Shown here one piece after another: positions 24,801 to 37,600 of a stretch of DNA of 64,000 nucleotides. The stretch spans positions 14,029,901-14,093,900 of the forward strand of contig NC_080542.1 in assembly GCF_028640845.1 (NCBI RefSeq), written 5' to 3'. How positions within the stretch are numbered: the stretch's first letter is position 1; each line of letters starts with the position of its first letter. This DNA comes from Ahaetulla prasina (Eukaryota > Chordata > Lepidosauria > Squamata > Colubridae). Both the position numbers and the translations under genes were made by a program. The notes beneath the pieces are model-generated. The model saw only the letters and a list, made by a program, of their open reading frames with translations. It was not told where the DNA came from and did no database searches.

Positions 24801-27800
24801 AACAGCACCATCTGTTGATCTATTTGGAATCTTTGGAAAGTCCAAATTTATACATAAAATTGCAGTCAATGCTGTTCGAAAACAAAATGTCTTAAGCACA
24901 CATAATATTTCCTGACATATCTGTGGTATTTAAAATATATACCACAGATGTACTAAATGTACTTAGGCTAGTATTTATACTAGCCTAAGTACATTTTAAT
25001 TATAATTTTAAATTTTAAATGATTTTATGTCGGTCTATGACCGTTTTAGTTAATTAGGCCTATTAAATATTTTATTTTAAATTCGTTTTAAATTTGTTAT
25101 TTATATTTTGTATATTCTTTGTTTTTAATATGGCTGTAAACCACCCTGAGTCCTTTGGGAGAAGGGCGGTATAGAAATTAAATTACAAATAAATAAAATA
25201 TATGTTCAGAAAATTTATCAGACAAAAATATGAAATAGAAAAAAATGAAAACAATTCTAATAATTTGTCTTTCTACTAAGCGTATGAGAAGATTCATTTG
25301 GATTTTGTCTGTCCTCTTCCCATGTTTTTTTCCCCTCCAAGATCTTATATGGATCTTCTCCAATAATAAATGACAAAACCAAAGAAGATTATTTTCACCA
25401 GATGTTTCCCAATGTGATCCACCACTATTTGGGCATTCTTGAGTTGCTACTACATTTCAGATGGACCTGGATTGGTGTGATTGTGTATAATGATGACAAT
25501 GGAGATGTCTTTATACAGCAGGTCCTTCCCTTATATTCTCAGAAGGGTGTCTGTGTGGACTTCTTAGAAACAATGCCCAGAATAAGTTTTTCCAGCAACA
25601 TTGCTGAAAGTGGAATGGAATGGTTTGCAAGTTCACGGGTTGTCAAAGGAAGCACTGTCAATACTGTTATTATACAAGGGGAAATAGAAACTGTTAGTGT
25701 CTTAAGAATAGCTTTCCAATTCTTGCAATTTTATGATGTAACAATGGAAAGCCGAGTGTTGATTATGACTGCACAGATGGATTTTACGTCTGCTCGATTT
25801 CAAAGAGATTGGGACATACATTTTTTCCATGGAGTGCTCTTGTTTGCTGTTCATACAAATTACCCTCGGGGATTCCAGAAATTTTTGACCAAAAGAACCC
25901 CTCTTTTAGAAAATAAAGATGGCTTTATCAGAATCTTCTGGAAAGATGCTTTTAATTGTGATTTCCCAAATTCCATTCCAAAAAAGAGAGAAGTGCAGAT
26001 TTGCACTGGAGAAGAAAAACTGGAAAGTCTATCTCTGACCCTCTTTGACACAAACATGTCTGGCCACAGCTATAGCATCTACAATGCAGTTTACATTATG
26101 GCACATGCTTTGTGTGCAACAACTTCATCCATGTCAAAAGAAAGAGCAAAGAGAAAAAACACGAGGCAAGCAAAAGCCTGGCAGGTATCTTTCAAAGCAA
26201 TTTTGAACGAAGAGATCTTGGAGATTTAAGTTAAATATGGGAAGAATAGATATAGGAGCAAAATGTTTCCCAGAAGCACCAGGAAAGAAATATAAAAGGA
26301 AGAAAAACGTAATGTTTCTTATAATACTTTAAAATATGATGTCATTGGTTATCAAAACTGTCTAGTCTGATATCTATGGAGATTCTCAGTCATCCAGGTC
26401 ACAGTTGTCCCAAAGGTGCTTTTTCAATAGAATAGAATAGAATAGAATAGAATAGAATAGAATAGAATAGAATAGAATAGAATAGAATAGAATAGAATAG
26501 AATAGGGCTGGGAAGTGACTCACCAGGCTAATGCAGCCTGTTATTAACACACAGCTGCCTGCAATTACAATTACTGCAGGCTGGAGTCCCACCAGGCCCA
26601 AGGTTGACTCAGCCTTCCATCCTTTATAAGGTAGGTAAAATGAGGACCCAGATTGTTGGGGGGGCAATAAGTTGACTTTGTATATAAATATACAAATAGG
26701 ATGAGACTATTGCCTTACACAATGTAAGCCGCCCTGAGTCTTCAGAGAAGGGCGGGATATAAATTCAAATTAAAAAATAAAATAAAATAGAATAGAATAG
26801 AATTTTTATTGGCCAAGTGCGATTGGACACACAAGGAATATGTGTGAAGACATTTCGCTTCTCATCCAGTCAGAGCTACAGAAGCTTCTTGGATGAGAAA
26901 CTTCAAAGAAAAACCAGAAAGTCCAGTTGCCTCTTGGAAAAGAACTTTTGGGACATCTCAAATATGGCAATTAATTACACATTATATTTAAATGATTATG
27001 AAAAGAATACATCAATTTTATTCATCCTGTTTAGATATGTAGCTGCTGAACATGTGATACACATTTACAATGTTAAGAATAGATGAAATACGTTGTGGTT
27101 CAGTTGCTAAGTCCTGCCCAACTCCCTGTGACTCCATGGACTACAACAATTCAACTTAGTTTCATGGTTCATTTAAGAAGACCTTCTCATCTTTCCTTGC
27201 TGTTCTCTGGAAATATATATTCTGTTGGATATATCTTTCCCTTTCTCCTTTGTTTTCCTTTTCCTTCTTTTTTCAGCTATTTATAAGGCCTCATCTGAAA
27301 GCAACTTTACTTTCTTGCTTTTCTTTGTCTTTGGGAAGGGTTCAAGTATTGCCTCTTACACAACGTTATGAACTCTCTACAGAGTTCTTAAGGCACTCTG
27401 TCGACTACATCCAATCCCTTAAATCTATTTATCAGTTCTGCTATGTAGTCATAAGGGATATGATTTAGGTCAGGGTTCAACAACCTTAAACACTCAGACA
27501 GCCATTTGGACCTGTTTCCCACAGAAAAGAAAAGACTGGGAGCCACAGAATTCTTCCTGTGCCTGACTATTTCCTGAGCGGCTTCAAAACTAGCATATAT
27601 AGTTAAATGAAAGATTCTGTTTTCTTCTGAAACTTTTCTTTTCTTGGATTTATCCATGATTGGCCTATCAGGGGTCAAAAAGCTTAATAAATTGCACATT
27701 GGTGGGTGTCACACATTGGCAGTTGTGATGCATATTTTGAGCGACAGGGAGCCGGAACACAGGGATGAAAGAGCCACATGCTGCTCCAGAGCCGCGAGTT

Positions 27801-28246
27801 GCTGACCCCTGATTTAGGTCATACCTGAATGGCCTAGTAGTTTTTCCTATGTTCTTCAACTTAAGCCTGATTTTGCAAGGAGAAGTTTATAATCTGAGCT
27901 AAACTCAGATCTTGTTTTTACTAACTGTCTGGCTCTTCTCCATCTTTGGTTGTGAGTGTCAGCCCTGGAGGCCATCTTTAAGTATGGATCTTCAAGGCTG
28001 CCACAAGTGGTAGATGGGCAAGCTGTAGGAATCGGAAGGGGGTAGATGGAGACAGTGTGGGATGCCCATGTTTATTTTATTTATTTATTTTATTTAGTCA
28101 CAATAATATATGTAGGTATCATACAAAAAGATTATATGGTATATATAATATATACTATATAATATATAGTATATATATTATATAGTATATAATATATGTA
28201 TATAGTATAGTATATACACATATATGAGTAAATATAAGGAGGTAAA

Positions 28247-28315
<69 letters not shown>

Positions 28316-28538
28316 TCTTTGTTGTTGGGTTTTCTCCCGTGTAAGATTGGAAGTGTCTTGGCGGCGTTTGAAGTCTCATTCGTCATCTTCAGGCTTCAAC
28401 GTGCTTCTGGGAAGCACGGCTGAAGCCTGAAGATGACGAATGAGACTTCGTAAACGCCGCCAAGACACTTCCAATCTTACACGGAGAAAACCTGAACAAC
28501 CAAAGACCTATATACAAACACCCGTGAAAACCTCAGAA

Positions 28539-28626
<88 letters not shown>

Positions 28627-31600
28627 ATATAAGCCGATCCGAGTATAGCCGAGGTCCCCAATTTTACCCCAAAACTGGGGTAAACTGGGACTCAGTATAA
28701 GCCGAGGTGGGAAATGAGGCACCTACCGGTTGAAACCCTCCTCCCTCAGCTGAGAAGGCTGGCGGCTCCCCGCCCCGCCCTCTCACTGCACCGGCAGGGC
28801 TTCAGTCCGTAAAATGTGAAAAAGAAAAACTCGAGTATAAGCCGTATATACTCGAGTATAAGCCGAGGGGCTTAAAAAAAAAACAAACTTGAGTATAAGC
28901 CGTATAGACCCGAGTATAAGCCGAGGGGACGTTTTTCAGCACAAAAAATGTGCTGAAAAACTCGGCTTATACTCGAGTATATACGGTATATATATATATA
29001 TGAAGAAGAAAAGAAAAACAATAGGACAGGAACGGTAGGCACGTTTGTGCGCTTATCCACGCCCCTTATGGTCCTCTTAGGAATGGGGTGAGGTCAATAG
29101 TAGAAAGTTTTTGGTTAAAGCTTTTAGGACTATGGGAAGAGACCACAGAGTCAGGTAAAGTATTCCAAGCAGTGATGATTCTGTTACAGAAGTCATATTT
29201 TCTGCAATCTAGATTAAAGCGGTTAACATTAAGTTTAAATCTGTTGGTTGCTCTTGTATTATTGCAATTAAAGCTGAAGTAGTCTTTAACAGGAAGGACA
29301 TTACAATAGATGATTCTATGAGTTAAACTTAGGTCTTGTCGAAGGTGACGGAGTTCCAAGTTTTCTAAGCCTAGGATTTCAAGTCTGGTGGGATAAGGCA
29401 TTTTGTTGTTTTCAGAGGAATGGAGAACTCTTCTTGTAAAATATTTCTGGATACGTTCAATTGTATTGATGTCAGAGATGTGGTGAGGGTTCCAAACAGG
29501 CAAGCTGTATTCTAGAATTGGTCTAGCAAATGTTTTATATGCTCTGGTTAGTAGTGTGGTGTTTTTGGAAAAGAAGCTACGCAAGATTAGGTTTACAACT
29601 CTTAGAGCCTTTTTTTGCTCTAAGTTGGTCATCATGTGGATGCAGGGAACCAACTTTGACTTTAATTTGGATGGGGAAAACCCGGGGGCTTTGAGATTTG
29701 GGATTCCCAGATGTGCCAATATGACATCTCTAACAAATTCAAGCTTTGAGGAAAATGTCTGCCTTGGAGTTTTGATTCCATTGGGGGGTGTTACTTGGAA
29801 TCCCGCCAGTGAGTACACAATAAAGAGCTCTTCCATTTTTCTAAAGGATCCTTGCTCACAGTAGTGGATATAACAGTAATCTGGATTAGGAGACGACTTC
29901 CGGTATCCGGTGGCAACGGACGTCTGGAAGGCTTCTCCTGCCTCCAGTGTCCGAATCCGGCCGCCGCCGAGGCCCTTAGGGGCCAGGTGTTCCGAAAAGG
30001 ACACCTGCCGCACGGACGGCTCGCCAGGGGTCTCCCAGCCGATATACAGGACTGGGGGGACCGATGCTGGCGCGTCCTAGGCTCGGCGGGGTTCGGAGGC
30101 CACAGGCCGCGGCCATTATTTTGGTCGTCGCCTGGGCCGCTGTGCTCGGTGACACCGGGGCTTTGGATTTATAATTGCAGCAGCCTGGTGGTGAACAGGG
30201 AACGGAGAAGAATTGAGGAATGAAGAAGGGAAGGGGATATCGGCAAATGTGAGTGGAGTACTCCGGTGCGGGGGTTTTCTCCCCTGCGACCGGAAGGAGT
30301 ACGAATCACTTTGGAGAGAGGAGAACTTAAAATAACAAGATTACGGTTTTGTGGAGCTCTGGAGAAAGAGGTGATGGAGAAATTTAGGAGGGAGGGTTTG
30401 AGGCCCCTCCTCTGGGGAACAATGGTGGCGTCCAGCTTCCGCCTTCACTATGAGAATCTTGATGACATCACTTCCCTTGACTTCCTGGTTGACTAACTGT
30501 ACTCTGGACTCGTTGCTCCTGTGAGTGCCCCTGGTGGATCCGGAGGAAATTATAAGGATACTGTGCTTGCCTGAGGATTTTAAAATTTTTTTTAAATGGC
30601 AAAAGGTCAGAGACCAACTGCTGGAGAAATGGAGAGAATTCTGGAAAAGTTATCTAATATGGACAAGAAACTGGATGAAATAAGAGCAGAAATTGTGACT
30701 ATCCAAAAGGATTTTAAAGGATACTCAACAAGTCTCAGCAGAAAATAAGCAGAAAGTGGAAGGTCTGAGGGTGAGATGCGGCAGTGCAGAAAGAGGGAGA
30801 CGACAAGCAATGCTGTGCTTGGACTACAGATGGATAAAATGTCTTATTTTCTTAGGTTTCAAAATTTGGAAGAAGTGGACCAAGAAGACTTGAGAGATGT
30901 TGTGACTAAACTGTTGGGAGAATTTCTTGGGAGAGGTGTTGATTTTATGAATTGGGATGTGGATCGAGTTTATAGAGTTAATTCACAATATGCACGCATG
31001 CAGTTCCTAGAGAGGTTCATGTCAAATTTGTGAAAAGAGAGACGAGAGATGAAATTCTTAGAAAACATAGGAGTGGGGCACTGACTTATAGGGGCAGGGA
31101 GATAGCCATTCTGAGGCAGATTCCCAGACAGGTACGTGAAATGAGAAAGAAATATTATTTTTTATCAAGCAAATTGTACCAGAAGGAGTGGGCTTCAGAT
31201 GGCTGATGCCAGAGGGATTGATGATTTTCCGGGAGGGCATTACGAAAAAAATTAGTACAATTGCGGAGGCTGCGGCCTACGTGGAGGAACACAAAGCCCT
31301 CCTGGATTTAGATGACCCAGGAATTGAAGAAGGGGAGGTTATAGACCATGGGGCGGAGGCGGCTGCCGCTGTTGCGGCCCTGGAGTTGGGTCAGGCTGAA
31401 CCCAGAGTTCTGAGATCCAAAACTAGGAAGTGACAAAGATATTTGGTATTGTGTTGGTTTTCCTTATTCTCTTTCGTATGATATTCTGATTATTCTTGAC
31501 CCTTCCTTATTGTGTAAGATTGAAACTTAGCTACTTCGTATCACCTGCTTGCCATATGGCTGTTGTATGTGTTTAAAATTTTGAGTAAAATTCTTATCAT

Positions 31601-34600
31601 GTATAAGAAAAATGAAAATTTACCATACCTGATATGTATTTGCATAAATTTTTTTTGACCAATAAAAACTTTTTATAACAAAAAAAAACAAAAAAAAAAA
31701 ACAAACAGTAATCTGGATTAAATTGGCTGATTCCCATCCACTTTGGTTTGCTGATCCTCAAGATGTTGATATTCAATTTTGCCATGTCATCTTTGACCAC
31801 ATCCAGCTTACCTTGATACATAGATCTTATATTGCAGGTTGCTATGCAATATTGTTGTTTACAGCATAGGACTTTCCTTTCACCACCAGACACATGCACA
31901 GCTGAGGATCCTATGTCTTTCTCTTAAGATATGATAAACATTCTCTATCAATATATTATTAGTTTTGAATTGTAAAGTTTCCATTGCCAAAACTGGATGG
32001 AAAATAGCTCATTTTGGTTACATGTTTTAAACCCTAAGGAAGAGGGAAAGACAGCACACTTGAACAGAACAGTTTCTACTACATTAATTAGTCTCCCAAA
32101 TATGTCTACTTCTCTTTTTCCATTCTTCAGTAGATTGCCTCCCTCAAAATCATTCATCTTAGTTTTAAAGTGTTTTCTTTTTTTTCTTTGCATTTATATC
32201 TTGCCCTTCTCCAAAGACTCAGGGCGGCTTACACTATGTCAAGCAATAGTCTTCATCCATTTGTATATTATATATAATATACAAGTCAACTTGTATATTA
32301 AGTCAACTTATTGCCCCCAACAATCTGTGTCCTCATTTTACCTACCTTATAAAGGATGGAAGGCTGAGTCAACCTTGGGCCTGGTGGGGCGTGAACCTGC
32401 AGTAATTGCAAGCAGCTGCTGTTAATAACAGACTGTCTTACCAGTCTGAGCCACAGAGGCCCCTTGTTAGGATTGTTATGAAGGTTCTCCTGGAATAATT
32501 TTCTCATTCTGTCCAATTTAGCTCCACAAATTTATCAGAAGTGCATCCTTTATAAACAGCGCTGGAGAAAATATTTCCTTTGATGACGAAGGGCATATAA
32601 ACGCTGGATTTGATATTTTCAACTGGGTCACCTATGCAAATAACACATTTCAAAAAGTCAAAGTTGGATGGATAGAGCCCAACTCTTTCTCTTCACTCAA
32701 CGTTCATGAAGACTCCATTGTATGGCCTATAAGGTTTAACCAGGTACATATTTTGCACAGATTTGGGAATGGTTTAATTTGCAATCTGAACATACAAAAA
32801 TCTCACTTTTTCTTCTATTGAAGTAGTGCAGACTTATCCGGGTATTGTACTTCTATTGTGAATTGGGAGATGCTCCGTAGTTCAGCGTGCAATTAGATGA
32901 TAGTATCTTGACACCTTCTGAATAAGTTCAGAAAAAGAGAGTTATGCTGCTTACATCTTTCTCACTAAAGGCCCCACTGTGTAGACTAGAAAATTTAACC
33001 AGATATTTGCAGTATTTTGAATATATTTAATAATTTAATCCATATTCCAAATACAGTTTGTTCTTGACTTACTATCACAGTTGGGTCTGGAATAAATTTG
33101 TAGTAAATTCTTGCAATCGTAAGGAAAAGCACAACACAACCAGATTTGATTTCATGACAATTTTACAATGAAAGTATAGCATGTCAATGCAATAATAAAA
33201 CAAGTCATGTGGTCATTAAGCAAACACAAAACATCCAACAGGCATATTTTATCAGAAATCTACAGGAAACCTCAGAAACTAGTGAAATATATATATATAA
33301 ATATTTTGATTGTGTGACCACAGGATCCTGTGACTGGTTGAAGAATAGAATAGAATAGAATAGAATTTTTTATTGGCCAAGTGTGATTGGACACACAAGG
33401 AATTTGTCTTGGTGCATATGCTCTCAGTGTGCATAAAAGAAAAGATACGTTCATCAAGGTACAACATTTATAACACAATTGATGGTCAATATATCAATAT
33501 AAATCATAAGGTGAGCCAAAAATGAAATCATGTGACTGTGGAGGGCAGGTAAATGTAACAACTTTGAGGACAGTCATAAGTAGCTTTTTAAAAGTCCATC
33601 ATAACTTAAAATTGTCATTAAGTGACTGGTTTCAAGTCAAAGACTTCCTGCATTCCTATTGTTTCTACTTTAACATCAATAGCCTTATTCAGAAACGGAA
33701 GTCATTTTTTAATTGAAATTGCTCTAAGTGTAATATGTGATTGTAAGACTTACTGAAAACTGGAATAGCTTTGTTTATTTATTTATTTAATTTATTTATT
33801 TATTTTGTCGCACAGCATATATAAGCATAAGCATGAAATAATTATACAATATATAAGCATATATATGAGTATGATTATATAATAACTATATTAATTGGAT
33901 ATAATGAAAGGAAACAATAGGACAGGAATGGTAGGTACATTTGTGCTCTTATGCACGCCCCTTACAGACCTCTTAGGAATCGGGTGAGGTCAATGGTAGA
34001 CAGTTTTTGGTTGAAGCTTTGGGGATTTTGGGAAGAAACCACAGAGTCAGGTAGTTTATTCCAAGCATTAACAACTCTGTTACTGAAGTCATATTTTCTG
34101 CAATCAAGATTGGCGTGATTGACATTAACATTTGTAAGTAAAAACTCCAAGATTTAGGCTAGGTTGGTACTCAAGTATCCTGTAGGACAATGGCAAAATA
34201 TGTCCAGTCTATTGTCAAGGAGCTGAGCTTGCTATTAAGAAGAATGTGACTAATGCCTTCAATAAGTGACCAACGTGTGGTTTAAACTGAACCGAATCTA
34301 CTGTCTGTTGCATGCAACTCATTGCTTAGTAGATATCTTACATTACATCCAAGATGCACAACACCCTGTAAATGCTTGCCATGGTACCTAAGCACTATGT
34401 TGATAGTGATCAATATTATAGTCATCTGAAAATGTATCACTCTGAGGTTCTCCTCAGGTAATACATACCTTATATCTGTCTGTGTTTGAGTAAAACCAAT
34501 GCTCCTGAGCATGCCAAAATACCAAACTGACATTTCTTTTTTTTTTAACCTCTTTATTCAGAAAACACCACGTTCCCTGTGTAATGACAATTGTCAGCCT

Positions 34601-37600
34601 GGTTCTAGTAGGGCCAAAATAGAAGGAAAGCCATTTTGCTGCTATAAGTGTCATAAATGTCCAGAAGGGATGATGACAAGTCAGAAAGGTGAGGTTTCTT
34701 CAGTTTAGAAATATTAACCTTTCCATGAAAACCTGTGTAGAATAAATTCAGTATTTATGTACCACTCTATACATTATGTGCTGTCGGATTTAATTTAAGG
34801 ATGTTGGGAGGAATAAAACGAAGGAAAATATTTTATGTCCTCCCTAATTACCTTCCCAGGATCAAGGAACCTTTATTTTATTTATTTATTTAATTAGATT
34901 TTTATACCGCCCTTCTCCCGAAGGACTCAGGGTGGTGAACAGCCAAATAAAAACAACTAATACATAAATAAGCTTAAAAACATATTAAAAACTAATTATA
35001 AACTGGCCAAATTTAAAATTAACAATAAAATAAACAATCCTAAAACCCCTCTTAAAATTCCCTCAAGCTAGCCCTGCACAGTGGAATAAAAAAGTCTTGA
35101 GCTCACGTTTAAAAGACTGGAATTCGGGGAGTTGATGCAGCCCCGGAGGCAACTCGTTCCATAGGGCTGGAGCCCCCACAGAAAAGGCCCTCCCCCTGGG
35201 GGCCGCCAGTCGACATTATTTGACTGACGGCACCCTGAGGAGGCCCTCCCTATGGGAGCGCACAGGTTGATGGGAGGCTATAGGCGGCAGTAGGCGCTCC
35301 TGAAGGTAACCCGGTCCTGTGCCATAGAGCGCTTTAAAGGTGATGACCAATACCTTGAATTGCACCCATAAGACCAGCGGCAACCACTGCAGGCTGCGCA
35401 GGAGCGGTGTTATATGGGAGCATCACGGTGCCCCTTCTATTACCCGCGCAGCCACATTCTGGACCAGTTGGAGCCTCCTGGTGCTCTTCAAGGGGAGCCC
35501 CATGTAGAGACCATTGCAGTAGTCCAGGCGGGAAGTGACAAGGGCATGAGTGACCATGTGAAGGGAATCCCGGTCGAGAAAGGGATGCAACTGGCAAATC
35601 AGGCGGACCTGATAAAAAGCTCCCCTGGCGACGGCCATCAAATGGTCTTCTAAGGACAGCCGATCGTCCAGGAGAACGCCTAAGTTATGAACCCTCCCCC
35701 GGGGGGCCAATGATTCACCCCCAACAGTCAGCAATGGTGTAAGCTGGCTGTACCGGGATGCCGGCATCCACAGCCACTCTGTCTTGGATGGCTTGAGCTG
35801 AAGCTTGTTCTTCTCCATCCAGACCTGCACGGCTTCCAGACACTGGGACATCATGTCGACGGCTTCATTGGGGTGGTTAGGGGTAGAAATATACAGCTGA
35901 GTGTCATCAGCGTACAGATGGTATTCCACCCCAAAACCACGGAAAATCTCACCCAGCGGCATCATATAAATGTTGAACAGGAGAGGCGAGAGAACCGACC
36001 CCTGTGGCACCCCACAAATGAGGTGCGTAGAGGTCGATCTCTGCCCCCCTGCCAACACCGTCTGCAATCGGTCAGAGAGATAGGAGGAGAACCACCGAAA
36101 AATGGTGCCCCCCACTCCCAAACCCCCCAACCGCCACAGCAGGATACCATGGTCGATGGTATCAAAAGCCACTGAGAGATCTAACAGGATCAGGACAGAG
36201 GAACAACCCCTGTCCCGAGACCTCCAGAGATCATCCACAAATGCGACCAAAGTTGTCTCCGTGCTGTACCCAGGCCTGAAGCCGGACTGGAACAGGTCCA
36301 GATAGATGGTTTCATCCAGGTACTGAGGAAGCTGACATGCCACCACACTCTCAACAACCTTCGCCACAAAGCAAAGGTTGGAGACAGGACGATAATTTGC
36401 CATAATAGCCGGGTCCAGGGAGGGCTTCTTAAGGAGGGGCCTCATCACCACCTCTTTCAAGGCAGTAGGAAAGACGCTTGTCATCTCAGCCTTAAGACAC
36501 CTAGGCAATTAATGTTGATTAAAAACAGACAAATTCCAAGAGGAAGGCATAGAGTCTCCAAACTAAAGCAAATTAAACTGTAGTTGTAGAAAGATATTAA
36601 ATTCATGAAATACTGTCTACTTGTTCTCTGAAAACCAGCATTGCCTTTGTAGTTCTGCCCTAACTTCCTGATGTTCTTCTCTATCGAATGAAAACCTCTT
36701 CTGCTCTATCCAATCACTTGCATTGTGATAAATATGCATCTCCTCTATTTACAGGTTAGCCTGGCTAAGTACAGTTCTGTAACTAAACTAGAACAGAACA
36801 GAACAGAACAGAACAGAACAGAACAGAACAGAATAGAATAGAATAGAATAGAATAGAATAGAATAGAATAGAATAGAATAGAATAGAATAGAATAGAATA
36901 GAATTCTTTTATTGGCCAAGTGTGATTGGACACACAAGGAATTTGTCCTTGGTACATATGCTCTCAGTGTACATAAAAAGACAAGATACATTCATCAAGA
37001 ATCATTAGGTACTACACTTAATGATAGTCATAGGGTACAAATAAGCAACCAGGAAACAATCAATATCAATATAAATCGTAAGGCTACAAGCAACAAAGTT
37101 ACAGTCATGCAGTCATAAGTGGGAGGAGATGGGTGATAGAAACCATGAGAAGACTAACAGTAATAGTAATGCAGCCTTAGTTAATAGTTTGACAGTGTTG
37201 AGGGAATTATTTGTGTAGCAGAGTGATGGTGCTCGGGAAAAAATGTTCTTGTGTCTAGTTGTCTTGTGTGCAGTGCTCTATAGCGTCGTTTTGAGCATAG
37301 GAGTTGAAACAGTTTATGTCCTGGATGTGAGGGATCTGTAAATATTTTCACAGCCCTCCTTTTGACTCATGCAGTACACAGATCCTCAGTGGAAGGCAGG
37401 TTGAATGTAATTGTTTTTTTCTGCAGTTCTAATTATCCTCTGAATTCTGTGTCTGTCTTGTTGGATTGCAGAATCAAACCAGACAGTTATAGAGGTGCAG
37501 ATGACAAACTCAATAATTCCTCTGTAGAACTGTATCAGCAGCTCCTTGGGCAGTTTTAGCTTCCTGAGTTGGTGCAGAAAGAACATTTTTGGTGTACTTT

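Larger units (their letters stand above)
26366..26960. mobile_element. Small palindromic PLE-like or MITE repeat, split by LINE B tail and SINE
   Basis: Left part GATTCTCAGTCATCCAGGTC at 26381 and right part ACATTTCGCTTCTCATCCAG at 26851 belong to one inverted-repeat element interrupted by 26409-26844. The AGAAGCTTCTTGGATGAGAA stretch resembles a PLE-tip hairpin. Family assignment is a guess. Confidence 0.35.

Noticed and set aside
35873..36305. Plus-strand frames opposite the LINE C reverse transcriptase
   Set aside because: They are shadows of the minus-strand RT coding sequence.
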